In this document: positions 1-12,493 of the stretch, in pieces
How the letters are laid out: each line of letters opens with the position of its first letter
How positions within the stretch are numbered: position 1 is the first letter of the stretch
Assembly: GCA_916048095.2 (NCBI GenBank)
Contig: OU696590.1
Location: 2,027,501 to 2,091,500, forward strand
Direction of reading: 5' to 3'
Length of the DNA stretch: 64,000 nucleotides
Source: Sacculina carcini
Taxonomy: Eukaryota > Arthropoda > Thecostraca > Sacculinidae
Position numbers and translations under genes: made by a program
The notes under the pieces: model-generated
Told to the model about the DNA's origin: nothing
What the model saw: only the letters and a program-made list of their open reading frames with translations
Database searches by the model: none

Positions 1-1256
1 TGTACCTTCTCCAGTTTTTTAATATGTTCTTGTAAATGTGGACTCCAAACAATTTCTGCATATTCCAATGTTGGCCGAATGGTGGATGTAATCAATTTCG
101 CTAGTATCCCCTCATCAATGTACGAAAATGCTGCTTTTATGTTCGCTATCTTGTTATTCGCTTTCTTGACTATATTTGAAATGTGACTTTCTGGTCAAAG
201 GCTGCTGTGAACTATTATTCCGAGGTCTTTCTCTTTGGAGACGTCCTTTAGCTCAATATCTTTTAACTTGTACCTCCAGAAAGGCCGTTCTTGCCCTCTT
301 CCAAAGCGTATAACATGACATTTTTCGACATTAATGACATTTGCCATTTTGTACTCCAGCTTGATAGTTCTTCCAAACCTTTTTGCAATGTCTGACAATC
401 TTCTATGCAGGACATATTTGTTTGTAGTTTAATATCATCTGCAAAAAAGTTCATATACACGCCACTCGGAATGGTTTTTTCAATATCATTAATATATATC
501 ATGAAGAAGATTGGTGCGAGCACAGTGCCCTGAGGCACACCACTTTTCACTTTCCGCCAGACGAGAAATGTCCTCTGAGACACGTTCTCATTCGTCTATT
601 TTTCAAAAAGTCTCCAATCCATGTTTCCAGTTCCTCGTTGATTCCTCCGATGGTCCTCAACTTGTAGAGTAATTTATCGTGAGGGACCTTGTCGCATGCT
701 TTTTCAGAATCTATGTAAACAGCATCCGTCCACTGTCCTCTTTCCTGTATATTCTCAGTAATACGACTGTAAAAACTGACAAGATTTGCTGCTGTAGATC
801 TATTATTTCTAAATCCGAATTGACTTTGAGTAATAATTTGGTTGCTTTCCAGATAATTGACCCACTGTTTTTTTATAATTTTTTCCATAATTTTGCATGC
901 GACACTTGTCAGCGAGATCAGTCTATAATTTTTCGGATCTTCATCGTTTCCCTTTTTGAGCAGCGGTGTAACGTTGGCTTCTTTCCATAGTGTTGGCAAT
1001 TTGCCATTTCTCATTGAGTTTTCCATAATTATTTTCAAAGGCTTGCATAGTGTTTCGGCGCATTCTTTCAGCACATAGCTCGCTATGTCATCAGGTCCGC
1101 TCGATTTGTATCTTTGCAGCGACACCATTTCTTTTTGCACTTGATATTCGGTAATCACAATCACCTCCATTTCTCTAGACGGTGAATACTCTCCTTCCAT
1201 TGTGCAGTCTAGTTCATCTGTGAATACCGATTGGAAATGCTCGTTTGAAATCTCAC
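1..1256 (-). mobile_element. Jockey/CR1-group LINE, reverse-transcriptase fragment
   Basis: Minus-strand frames encode reverse-transcriptase motifs in order: KNYRLISLTSVACKIMEK, QFGFRNNRSTAANL, the motif A aspartate in VYIDSEKACDKVPH, SGVPQGTVLAP and the catalytic box NFFADDIKL. The endonuclease part is absent: similarity ends at a (GT)n tract near 1256. The 3' end runs off the window. The RT is split between two frames near position 570, so this copy is a frameshifted, 5'-truncated relic. It lies upstream of, and antisense to, the zinc-finger exons that follow, probably in their intron. The jockey/CR1 placement rests on motif style and was not tested by a tree. Confidence 0.85.
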
Positions 1257-1257
1257 A

Positions 1258-1290
<33 letters not shown>

Positions 1291-1301
1291 TGGGAGCGCA
1301 G

Positions 1302-2877
1302 AACACACGTGCAGTATGTGCACGAGGGTCGCAAGGCGTACTCATGCGACCAGTGTGGCAAGCAGCTGGTACGCAAGGAGGATCTGGTACGTCACCAACT
1401 GCTCCACTCAAATGTCAAACAACACGGATGTCCCATCTGCGATAAATCTTTCGCCATCAAGAGCGCACTCAAAACTCACATGCTCACTCACACCAAGGTT
1501 CCTCCTCTCTTTCTTTTTGTCTGTGTGTGAGTGTCTGTATGAGTGTGTGTGTGTGTGAGTGTGTGAGTGTGTGTGTCTGTGTGTGTGTGTCTATTTGAAC
1601 CACAAAAATATACCAATTATTAATATTCAATCTTTATTTATGTCTATAATTATTGATAAAAGAGCTTTGTGTTTATCAGCAACAGTTATATCATGATTCA
1701 TTGATTATGGTTGTCATCAATTAACCCATTCTCTGCCATAATCATGTTTAGTACAACAACTTTGATATTTTCAAACTTTTATATTTCAAATAATTCAAAT
1801 ATGAATTAGAAAAACTAGATAAATACTGACAAATATGAGCATGTCTTAATGAACACTTTTTATCTGTAATCCATATGATTTGTTGTTCATTTAAATAAAT
1901 ACAATCGAATGCATAGTAAAGATTTAATGAGAAAATTCACGAAAGTTGAAAAACAATTCGACGCAATTATTTCATAGTTTTTTCTCAGTTAAAATGTTTA
2001 GAGTATTGTAAGAAAATATATTTTTAGAAATAGGTTTAATAACCGACCTTAGGTAATTGGGGACACTGGGCAATTAGTTAATTTGGTGGTCTCTGATGAA
2101 ACCAGAAATGAAAACCTGACCAGAAAAATATACCACGACTTTTCTAGCTTTGATGGCAGCAAATTCTCGAACAAATTCTGTGATTCAATCTTTCATGATT
2201 AGCACAATATAAATAATATTTCTCGTTGGTCCAGCGGGAGTCCTTTACTAATCGGAGTTCCTAGACGACCGCCGAATTTGCCTAACTTAGGACCGACCGC
2301 GCTGAGTTTAATTGGCAAACCAAATACGCATGTTGTTGTTGTTGTTGTTGTTCCTCAAGTTGTCTGGCCGAGCAACCTCGAGCTCCTGAGGAAAGACACG
2401 GCACCGACCGGGTTGCTCCACAGGTCCCTGATAGATGTGATTTTGTGTTGGCGTCTGAGTTGTGTGTGTGCTGTGCAGTGTTGCATGATGTGTGTGATGG
2501 TGTGTGGTGCTGAATTGCAATCTGGACAGGTGTCATCGATTGAGTCATTCAACCTTTTCTGATATGACAGTTACGCATGTTGTGAGTGTGTGTGTGTTTC
2601 TGTTCAGGAGCCGCCGCGCTCGTGCGACGAATGCGGTCGCGCCTTCATCAGACAAGACTGTCTTATCAGACACATGCGCAAGAAACACCGCTCAATGCTC
2701 GACCGTATCCTGGCCGATGCCGAGCGCTGCAAGCTGCAACAACAGCAACATCAGGGCAATGTGTCCGTCACGACCTCCTCTGCAAGTACCCAACACCTCG
2801 ATCAAGCCACACCTTCGTCTGTCGGTCAGTTTGTGTGTGTTTGTGTTTGTGTTTGTGTTTCTGTCTGTGTGTGTGTG

Positions 2878-2926
<49 letters not shown>

Positions 2927-4918
2927 GTGTGTATTTATATGTTGTGACGTGAGCGCACACATACACACATTAATATGCATGTGTGCATATGTATATACAC
3001 ACAGACACACACACACACTCATACAAACTGACCACATACACACATACATACACACACAAACACGCAGATACACGTGTATATGTGTGTGTGTGTGTATGTG
3101 TCAAGTTATGTTTGTTTGGCGAGGGATGGAGTGGGAAATGAGTATTGCTCCGTCTAATTTTCGTCTAAGAAGCATAGTAAATTCTTCCTCAAGCTTTTCA
3201 GTGTGGATTTTATTGTGTGCGTTACATTGTACCTGTCCTCAAGTCCGGGGTAATCCAATTCAGGTTGATATCATTTGGTTTTGCTGTTGGTTTGGTGATT
3301 GTTTCAGTTTTCATGTCGATTGAGTTTTAATCTCAAGTTTTTCATCGAGTCAGCTCCACATATTTCTTGTTTTGTTTTTCTGCTATGTCGTTGTAATATT
3401 TTTTGTTGACAACATTTATTTTCATGTCCCTTCTATCTGTGACAGCCGATAACTCAGCCGTATTGGCGCCATTCGCTCGCGCCAACGCTGACAATAACCA
3501 TGAAGACGACTACGACGAGCCTTGCGACCACAAAACTTCCTCACCCACAGAACACGCTACTGATTCCTCATCTCTTTCTTGCTGCGCCGAGCGCGTGAGT
3601 GATGTGCCTCAGTCCAGTTCACTGATGGCTGAATTCCACGCTGCCAGCTGTTCGTCCGCGCCACCGGACGTGGGTAGTGCTGCCGAGGCGGTGCTCGGCG
3701 GTCTCATCTCTCTGACGTCTTCACCGCCGCCGGCCGTCTCCGCTAGCGCCGCGGCAGACGCTGTGCTCTCATGCACGGCGCTGGAGGGGGCCGTGCGGGA
3801 GCTGTTATCACTGCTGGTCGATGAGCCGACGTTGACGGCGCTGTGTCAGCCGTCGCAGTCAGTCGAGCAGTTGTTGACGTGCGTCATTGAGCGGTGCGGT
3901 CATGCGCCGCCATCCGTCACGCGGCAAGATTACGACCAGCTCTCGCCCGCCGATCAACTACGGTCAGCTGCGTGTATTATATTGACGTACAGCTACAGTA
4001 TATTGACGTACAGCTACAGTATATTGACGTACAGCTACAGTATATTGACGTACAGCTACAGTATATTGACGTACAGCTATGATATATTGACGTACAGCTA
4101 CAGTATATTGACGTACAGCTACAGTATATTGACGTATAACTACGATATATTGACGTACAGCTACTATATATTGACGTACAGCTACAGTATATTGACGTAC
4201 AGCTACGATATATTGACGTACAGCTACTATATATTGACGTACAGCTACAGTATATTGACGTACAGCTATGATATATTGACGTACAGCTACTATATATTGA
4301 CGTACAGCTACAGTATATTGACGTACAGCTACGATATATTGACGTACAGCTACTATATATTGACGTACAGCTACAGTATATTGACGTACAGCTATGATAT
4401 ATTGACGTACAGCTACAGTATATTGACGTACAGCTACAGTATATTGACGTACAGCTATGATATATTGACGTACGGCTACAATATTTTGACGTACAACTAC
4501 AGTATATTGACGTACAGCTACAGTATATTGACGTACAGCTACAGTATATTGACGTATAACTACAGTATATTGACGTACAGCTACAGTATATTGACGTACA
4601 GCTAGGATATATTGACGTATAACTACAGTATACTGACGTACAACTACAGTATACTGACGTACAGCTACAGTATATTGACTTACAGCTACGATATATTGAC
4701 GTACAGCTACAGTATATTGACGTACAACTACAGTATATTGACGTACAACTACAGTATATTGACGTACATCTACAGCATCGTTACTGTTAATGTTAGATTG
4801 TTGGTGTTCGTTTGTCTTGTTTTGCAGCTCATTCTATATTCAATGGTCATTGTTTTATTTGTTTTTTTAGTTTCTGCTTTGGTCTTGTAGTTTGTTCTGT
4901 TTTTTTTCGTCATTTTGT

Positions 4919-4950
<32 letters not shown>

Positions 4951-5074
4951 GCACAGTGAGAGCGCCCGGTGTCTGTTCACTGTTGTGATTGACGACAGTG
5001 CTGTCAAGACACTGTTGAACAGTCACTCTGTAGACCAGGTAATTATGCATGTTCTCAAGCTGGCCAGAGTATGA
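1302..5074 (+). CDS. C2H2 zinc-finger protein, last four exons (5' end outside window)
   Basis: Four exons join with agreeing phases: 1302-1497 (an alternative acceptor gives 1315), 2608-2824, 3446-3962 and 4957-5074, ending at TGA 5072-5074; about 348 residues are visible. Exon 1 opens on the histidines of a finger begun upstream, then encodes two full C2H2 fingers (CDQCGKQL...H-x3-H and CPICDKSF...H-x3-H). Exon 2 gives a third (CDECGRAF...H-x4-H), then a Gln-rich stretch. Exon 3 is acidic and Ser/Ala-rich and ends in helical sequence (VRELLSLLVDEPTLTAL). The last exon reads CLFTVVIDDSAVKTLLN and ends VIMHVLKLARV. This helical C-terminus looks like a conserved domain, but I cannot name the orthologue. 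It is presumably a nuclear DNA-binding protein. Donors include GTCAGT; the exon 1 donor GTTCCT is weak. Earlier exons must lie before position 1. Confidence 0.8.
2330..2577 (-). mobile_element. 3' terminal fragment of a LINE with (CAA)n tail
   Basis: The minus strand encodes the Cys-rich C-terminus typical of I/jockey-type LINE ORF2 proteins (CPDCNSAPHTITHIMQHC, then DLWSNPVGAVSFLRSSR and a stop), followed directly by an (AAC)n tail at about 2332-2355. It is a severely 5'-truncated copy in intron 1 of the zinc-finger gene, antisense to it. The clade cannot be settled from so short a piece. Confidence 0.7.
3974..4780. repeat. 21-bp minisatellite, about 38 units, in an intron
   Basis: Tandem units of about 21 bp with core TATATTGACGTACAGCTACAG and few substitutions fill the start of the intron that follows the exon ending at 3962. 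Because 21 is a multiple of three, the array stays open in the frame of the preceding exon (repeating ILTYSYS/D/Y) until a TAG near 4603. I read it as intronic, because splicing 3962 to 4957 restores a sensible frame. Each unit contains TTGAC followed by GTACAG, a branch-point- and acceptor-like pair, and a TGACGTA CRE-like half site. Confidence 0.95.
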
Positions 5075-5222
5075 GAGCGCTCTTCATTGAGACCGCTCTC
5101 ACTCTCTCTCTCTCTTCCTGCCACACCTTCTTCTGTGCGTGTTTGTCTGTGAGTTTTATATGCAGTTTGTCGCCGGTAGAAATAACAATTAGGTTTGTTG
5201 ATGTGTTGGACCATTTATGTGG

Positions 5223-5374
5223 CAGTGGCGGCGCCAGGGGGGTGCTCGGAGGGGCTGAATCCCCACCCAAAATGTGCTCCCCAACATCCCAAAAATCCAC
5301 ACGATGAACATTTAAAAGTGCAGTTACGCATGTTTCGTCAAGCCCCCGCCGGGAAATTCCTGGCGCCGCCCCTG
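5223..5374. mobile_element. Short MITE, CAGTGGCGGCGCCA family, copy 1
   Basis: Ends CAGTGGCGGCGCCAGG and CCTGGCGCCGCCCCTG are inverted repeats, and the interior is about 150 bp rich in G and C runs. Relatives lie at about 7833-7997, 13837-13969, 21328-21494 and 50212-50392. Flanks TTATGTGG and TTGTGTAG look like a decayed 8-bp target duplication, which would fit hAT. Confidence 0.7.
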
Positions 5375-5500
5375 TTGTGTAGCATTGCTCAGTGCATTTG
5401 ATCTCAAAGATCTTGAGGTTAATGAACTTGTTGTGGGCAATCACGTGACAGATTGACTGCGCTCTCTTTGCTATCATCAATATTTACTGGAATCATGCGC

Positions 5501-5612
5501 CAGTGGTTTGCAAACGTGTCAGGTTTGTTTGTTTGTTTGTGTGTGAATTGGACACGGTACATTGAGTGTGCTGACACAGCACCACAATGTCCCTGCGGTT
5601 TGAGAACCACTG
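5501..5612. mobile_element. 112-bp hAT-like MITE
   Basis: The ends CAGTGGTTTGCAAACGTG and the reverse complement of GCGGTTTGAGAACCACTG form terminal inverted repeats of the CAGTGGTTC type known from hAT elements. No coding capacity. No exact target duplication was seen. Confidence 0.6.
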
Positions 5613-5735
5613 GCAGTTGTTTTAGGATATCAATTAGGATTGATTTCGCTGTATTTTGATATGAAAAATGTATTTTATGCGCTGTTTGGCGATGTATCAG
5701 GTGCCTTTCTTGTGCTAGGATTGGATGATACTTTT

Positions 5736-5757
5736 AATAAATTTCCCTTTTAATAAA
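5736..5757 (+). terminator. Tandem AATAAA polyadenylation signals
   Basis: AATAAA occurs at 5736-5741 and again at 5752-5757, about 660 bp downstream of the zinc-finger gene's stop at 5074 and in the right orientation for it. The link to that gene is inferred. Confidence 0.35.
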
Positions 5758-6491
5758 TTTGCTTAGAAATTCTTCAGCGAAAAGTTTGTTCTTTTCTTCC
5801 TGTCTTTATCCAATGTATTCTTCATCCAATGTATACTGAAAACCAACCCTGTAAGCGTGATAAGTTGTTGTAAGTAAGTAAGTAAGTTGATAAGTAAGTT
5901 GGCGCTTATATGCGGTGTGTTATTGGAACCACGCGAGTGCAGGCAGCTCGCCCATATATTCACTCACAATGGAAACTATTCAAAAACATAAACAAACACA
6001 TAAACGAAACATGGTCGCCTCAATGAAAAAGTCAAAAAAATACAGACGCACACACATCTATCGGCATCAAATAATGCATACAAATATATATTTATATGTA
6101 TACACACATACATACATAAGCAAACGACTGTATGGGACAGATGTCCCGTTGTTCAATCAGGAAGTGACAAACATACACACAAGTACACACACACACACAA
6201 TAACCAAAGCATGTTTCATTATGGAAACACCGTAAAACGTATACGTTCATCATTGCCGATATATCTTCACAATCTCTCATTCACAATCACTCTCGATATT
6301 CTAACATGACCGAGTGTGTCAAACACTGACTGGTAGCACTGACAACATCACTGACACCTCACGTACACACACACACACACAGACAGACAGGGAGATACAC
6401 AGACACTCACACACACAAACAGGGAGATACACAGACACTCATACACATATACACACTCATGCACACGCAGTCGGAGAGAGGGAGAGAGCGG

Positions 6492-9400
6492 TTATAGCTT
6501 GCACAGGCAGAGCAGTAGAGGCACGCACGCGCCGATGGTGATGAAGACAGGTAGCATGGCTGGCGCGCCCGTCTCCTCGCTATCGTACGGGTCGCGAGCC
6601 ATCGGGCCGCTGGGCGGTGCTCTTCTGCTATCATCATCACCGCCGCCGCCGTCGGCCGACGTGCGTCGTTGTCGGTCAGTTCTAGCGGCGGCGGCGGCCT
6701 CGTTGTCTTCTTGATCAGGTTCAAAGTCGTGGTCGATGAAGTCATAGTCGGATTGTCTGGTGGAGCGTTGCTCGTCTGCTAGTAGAGAACTGAGCTCGGG
6801 CAGTCGCGGCGCGTCTGGCCACCACGAATCAACACACACACACACACAAACATGCGTACATACAGAAACACACACACACACACACACACACACATCGGGA
6901 TACACACATATATACACACACACACACACACAGATACATACGTTTACACACACATACACACACACACAGATACATACGTTTACACACACATACACACACA
7001 GATACACGTATACACGCACCGAGACATACACACATACATACACCGAGAAAGACACACATACACGGAGGTGAGTTCTTGTCTGTTCAAGGAGAATATTCCT
7101 AAATATACAAGAAACTTGGCAATTTTGACTTCATCCGGCTGAATAATGGACGAAGCGGTGGATAATTCATAAAAATGGGCGAATAATGCTAGCTGATATG
7201 AAAGTATTCGAAATTCAAATAGTTCTTCCCTGATCATAGTTCGGATCGAGACAAGTTCACTCTTTTCTGATCATCAATAATAAAAATAGTCAATATATTC
7301 CATTGTGATTAGAAGCATAATAAATGCATAAATAAAGACAATTAGTGTATTTATGTATGATTGGGTAGCGATTCTTGATTTTTGTGCGAATCTTCGGCTC
7401 GCTGTAAATAAAACAATAATAACTACTGCATTAGAGAAACTATTTTCTATAAGAAAAAATTTGTACGGTTTTATCGTACACGTTGGAGGTTCATACCTTG
7501 CAGAGTTCCTTTCAACAAGACGATCGCGTTCACCTTGGGATTGTCGCGATGACCCTGCAGTAAAGTAAAAAACATGTGTGTACTTTCTCAGTTTCGTATT
7601 GTCCGTGAAAGCGTTGTAAACGATGAACCGCGAGCTAACAGCTAATATCATATCATCATCTACTAGCCATAAAATAAGTATTTATTAACAGCGAGCCAGT
7701 GAACTAGGAACAGCTGCTTAGGAAAACGCGCCCGACTTTAGTGTATTTTCAACCAGGCGGAAACGTCGATAATCCCTTTTTTCGGCACTCAAGTTGCATT
7801 CGCCTGCGCACAGCGAAGTGGCAACATGAGGACAGCGGCGACACCAGAATTTCTCCGGTGGGGGGCAGATTAGGGAAAAATGCGGAGGCTTGGCAAAACA
7901 TGAGGAACCGCACTTGAAATATTCATAATCATGATTCCTTGGTGGCTCAGGGGTATTCAGTCCCTCCAAGCCCCCCCCCCCTTGGCGCCGGCACTGTGTG
8001 AGCCATGGAGAATAAGACGGCGGCAGTGGCGGCGGCGTATTACCTTGACAAAATCGACGCGCACGCCCGACGCCTCAATGTCGGACGTTTCGTCACGATA
8101 CGTCACATGACCGGCGTGCACGGTGAACTGCACCAGTTCATCGTGCGCCACACCACGACCCACCAGCGCGAATATGTCCAGCTCCTGCACAACCGTGTGC
8201 TCTCCGTTGAACACCACGTCAAACACCTGCCAACATGCGACCAGGGCTAGACATAGGCAAAGATAAACATATATAATACTACATATATAGATCGCAACGT
8301 GATTGAAGACAGACTGACAGCGGGCTCCACTATATGATTGAGCCAGCGGAACTCCACTATATCGCACTCGGCCATCAAACTAGTCCCACACACACGCGCA
8401 AAATAGTATTAACCAGGTGTGTATTAACAGAATACACATACACAAAGAGATATACACATAACAAGACACATACACACAACATACACACATACAACAAGGA
8501 TCATATATAATGATCACGTTGTAATCTATATTCACGTTCAGATAGCCGTCTAGGGCCTCAAATTGGCGGGTCCTCGCACACCAATCATACTGGAATACAG
8601 CACTTCGTGTGATATTTACAAATCATATTACTATTGCATCAGGGACAACGAGCTTTTCCAAGCTTATAAATTAATAAGAAACTAGCTCAGCTACAAAAAC
8701 GCCTGAACAGTCTGACAATTATGTCTATCAAAAGAGATATCATCGCGTCTGAGTCTGAATTTCCATTTCATAAGGGGCCGCCTGATCATTTTCTTTGCCT
8801 AGGGCCTATAATTATCTAAGGCCGGGCCTGACACCACTCGCATCCCACCACAGCACACACGTACGTGTAGTGTTCCTTGGACGAGCAAGTGTGGAGTCAA
8901 CGAAAATATGCTGGACAAACAGGCGGCAGCATAGAAGCGTGCATATGGTTGATTCTGAACTAGAAGTGTGTGACACCGGAAACATTGGCGTCGTTACATT
9001 GCACGAGAACCAGCTGCGCTACGAAAAACGAGGAAAAAATGTGTGTGATCCCGTATATATAGGTTTTTGACATCATTTGTTGTGTTCGGTTAATTTCTAT
9101 TATTCCCATTTTTATTGTAAAATTATCGATAAATTTGGCTCGATACAAACAGCGCAGCACCTTCTGATCGGGCGCATTGAAGTAGACCTCGCTGAACTTC
9201 AGCACCAGCACGTAACTGCCGTCGCTGAGTGGCGGCAGGTCGTAGCCGAACGTGCGATGGTGGTAGCGCTCGGTCTGGTAGAGCGGCCGGTCGGCGGTCG
9301 GCACGCGAGCAATCTCCAGCTGTCGGCCGTAGTCGGAGGCCGTGCCCGCCGCCTCGCCGGCCGCCGCCAGCGGGTCGGCCTCGTAATGCACACCCGCCGA

Positions 9401-9514
9401 GTCGGTGAACGCCTCGCCGCCGCAGTTCACGGCGAATATCACCTCAGCGGCGCCGGCCGACAAGACGGGACAGCGAAGCGCCGACAGAGCGAGAACACAG
9501 ACGGCAAGCCACAT
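6492..9514 (-). CDS. MLEC: Malectin, ER carbohydrate-binding membrane protein
   Basis: Four exons in order of transcription: 9514-9161, 8226-8044, 7554-7497 and 6814-6492, with agreeing phases, giving 305 residues (human malectin has 292). The first ATG (9514) starts a signal peptide, MWLAVCVLALSALRCPVLSA. The malectin domain follows: VIFAVNCGGEAF, VHYEADP, YQTERYHHRTFGYDLPP, FSEVYFNAPDQK, VFDVVFNGEHTVVQELDIF, VDFVK and GHRDNPKVNAIVLLKGTL. The Tyr, Tyr-Phe and Asp residues known to contact diglucosylated N-glycans appear conserved. An acidic linker and a C-terminal membrane segment (MLPVFITIGACVPLLLCLCKL in two parts: MLPVFITIGACV and PLLLCLCKL) end the protein, as in vertebrates. It is a type I ER membrane protein that binds Glc2-high-mannose glycans and works with ribophorin I in quality control. 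The 58-bp third exon is easily missed. The acceptor of the last exon follows a (GT)n tract in the sense strand. Confidence 0.93.
6833..7065. repeat. (CA)n-rich microsatellite in a malectin intron
   Basis: Interrupted (CA)n with ATACATACG variants lies just upstream, in the sense of transcription, of the last malectin exon, where it reads (GT)n. It contributes the pyrimidine/TG region before the acceptor at 6815. Confidence 0.9.
7833..7997. mobile_element. Short MITE, CAGTGGCGGCGCCA family, copy 2
   Basis: It begins CAGCGGCGACACCAGAAT and ends TTGGCGCCGGCACTG. The interior shares the segment about tggcaaaacatgaggaac, a G-rich run and a C-run with the other copies. It lies in the malectin intron between the exons at 8044 and 7554. 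Confidence 0.6.
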
Positions 9515-9523
9515 GACAGACAA

Positions 9524-10547
9524 GACAGTTGGCTCACCGGGACAACTATGAATTCATATATCAGTTGAAACCAACAGTAAGAACGATATTGATGTATGCC
9601 ACCAACACCATCAATTATTTAGAAAACAGTCAATGCGTCCAGGAAGTTATGAGTGTCTAAAAATTTGAATAAGCCCAAAAACGCCAAAACTTCTAATAAA
9701 ATGAGCACTAGCCGGACCGACCGACAATATATGCGGCAAAATACACGGTGGCCTTGTGCGCCATGTTTCGTCAAGCTGACGTAGTATACGTCTTTGTATA
9801 CGTATAATATTTCTTGTACAGTTTTCCAAGAAAAAGAATAAGTTCAATGGACAAATTATGAGTATTTTCATCAGAATCTCTTAATATTGCTTGGATGGAC
9901 TGCAGATTTGTGATGCATAGCACTTGTTTATTTTCTTACCAAATAAGTGTCTCTGGAGATGGACATTTTTTCCACGTGTAATTTTGCATGTGTTTGTTGA
10001 TATATTTGCATTCTGAATGTGTTTTTTCAATTAAGTTTGCATAAACGCCACAATGTAAAATTAATAGATGATTAGGTTATCAACAATCTACAAAATATTT
10101 TTGAGTCTCCATATTGGATCCAATTTTATTTTTGAAGTTCTACAATCGGGCTTTTGATGAGTTTATAGGCGTTAACGGCGCTTATATTCATAGATTGGTG
10201 GCGTGCTATGATTTCTGCTTCAAGCTGTTGAATACAGCTATTTTGTGGAAATATTGGTGGGTATTGCAGTAATAGCAATCTAGTTCCAGTATATGACATT
10301 GTCTTGCTCTCAAATGGTGTGAAGGAGCATCTCCATAGAACCCTTCGCTAAATATATTTCATCGTTGTTGTCCAATGAATTTCAGTGGTCTAGAACCTTT
10401 CGGTGACGCCGATTTGATCTGGGAACTTCGGACACACTGAACTACACTTCAGCTCAACTGTGAATGACCCGTAAACAATGTAAAATAGACTGAACATGTT
10501 TCTGTGTCTATGTGCATGGGTACATGGTTTTTGTTTTGCCATCAGAA
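9524..10547. other. Intergenic space between divergent malectin and ZRANB2 genes
   Basis: The two genes start 1.03 kb apart on opposite strands, so both promoters must lie here. The sequence is AT-rich with no clear TATA box, CCAAT pair or coding stretch. No repeat family was recognised. Confidence 0.5.
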
Positions 10548-11608
10548 ATGCACAGATCGTCGAACAGAAACGGTGCTGGCGGTGACGTAGACTGGATCTG
10601 CCCGTCAGCCAGGTGTGTTTTAGTGGGGTTTTCTTGTGAACGCCATGGTGAACTATCAAGATAGACAAATGCAACATCCACGACCATATCCTACCACAGT
10701 GTAACGCGCTAAATACGGCATTTGGGGATTTTGCAAGACTAGTTTTGTGTCTGCGGTGGAACTACACCGTTGTCATGTGCCTTTCACTCTTTTTTCAACT
10801 GAACCAGCCAATTTTGAGACGTGTCGTCAATGCGTACTGGCATGCTTGTGAAGTTTTTGAACATTATTTCAGCGTCGACATCCGCATCAGTTGACACACG
10901 TGTATATGGTGCGATTGTGTGTGTGTGCGTCTGTGTGTGTGCGTCTGTGTGTGTGTGTGTGTGTGTGTGTGACGTGTATGTGTGTATCTACTTTTATGTC
11001 CCGTCTGCCGTTGTCGCCGTGAAGTTGTGCCAATGTGAACTTTGCGCGCCGGACGTCGTGTAACCGATGCGGCGAGGCCAAGCCTGCCGATCTGCACGCC
11101 GGCCGCAAAACTGTCGGCATACAAATCGGCAAATCGGCGGCCGACAAAAGCAAGGGCTTGTTCAGCGCCGACGACTGGCAGTGTGGCAAGTGAGTGTGAG
11201 CTCTCTAACTCTCTCTCTATCTCGTACTCTCTGAGCCGTAGCAACCGTCCCTCCCTTGAACCCGTCGGCCGGCCGGGGGGCGAGTGTTGAGGGGACCGGT
11301 TACCTCACGCATGATATTAAAATTTATCATAAAGTAGCGCATAAACGTGCCCAGCTTAATGGAGACCGAGGGGCTGCTGGTAACTGCATTTTCTCAAAGT
11401 CGGATCTCTATTATAATGGTACTGCACTTATAATAGGACCTCTAGTGTTGTCTTCAAGGGAGGGGACGGCATAATACCTCGCTACGGCTCTGCCTACTCT
11501 GTTCTTCTGTGTTGACTGGCTGTCTTTCCCTCTGACTGATCTTCACAACTGAGGGCTGATTGCACGGCCGTTGCTCTCTGCTGGGCACTAGTTAACAAGA
11601 CGAGTCAG

Positions 11609-11649
<41 letters not shown>

Positions 11650-11666
11650 TGTGTGTGTATGTGTGT

Positions 11667-11720
<54 letters not shown>

Positions 11721-12462
11721 TATACAGTGACAGTTATAACATGCAATATACAGCGCGCTATGTTTCCAAGTGATTTCGTATGCGATCACTTGAAAATGAC
11801 CACATTTTCTAGTTTTTTTTGTGTGACTATATTAGCACACACATATTTCATAATTAAGCTGTATTTATCAGTAGCATTTCTTTGATATCAACGCAATATT
11901 TTCAATGAAAACAAAAAGATATATATTAATTTATACAGAAGTTTGAAAATAGCAATATATCAATATATGTGTGTGTGTGTTTGCGACGTTTGTGGCGCAG
12001 GTGTGGCAATGTCAACTGGGCTCGACGGTCGCACTGTAACGTGTGCAACGCGCCCAAGGTCGGGCCGACCGAGGAGCGCACAGGTTTCGGCGGCGGTTTC
12101 AACGAGCGCGAGGGCGTGGAGTACAAGCAGCGTGACGATTCGGACAATGAATACGACGACGTACTCTCGCTCTGCCTCGCGCCACTCCCTAACTCTCTCT
12201 CTCTCGCTCATACTCCGGCCTGTCTGTCTGTCTGTGTGTGTCTGTGTGGAATTTATCCTTGTTTACCTACTGTATGGTCGTTCTGTTATACATACACACA
12301 CACACGCATACACACACATATACATTTCCGAAGCAGTCTGGTTGAGTCAGAAAGCTTTCCATTGCTTCACTAACTGTCTGTTATGTGTCTCTCTGTTGTG
12401 CGGGTTTTGTGAAAGAAATATTTCAACAAATCGCAGCCAACTTAATGTGTGTGTATGTGTGT

Positions 12463-12493
<31 letters not shown>

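Noticed and set aside
5039-5040. A splice donor (CAG/GTAATT) after the last zinc-finger exon at 5038.
   Set aside because: Reading on gives a sensible amphipathic end (VIMHVLKLARV) and a stop at 5074, and no later exon continues the protein.
9077-9568. A 163-codon + strand open frame opposite malectin exon 1.
   Set aside because: It is the antisense of a GC-rich coding exon; the minus strand has a signal peptide and malectin motifs.
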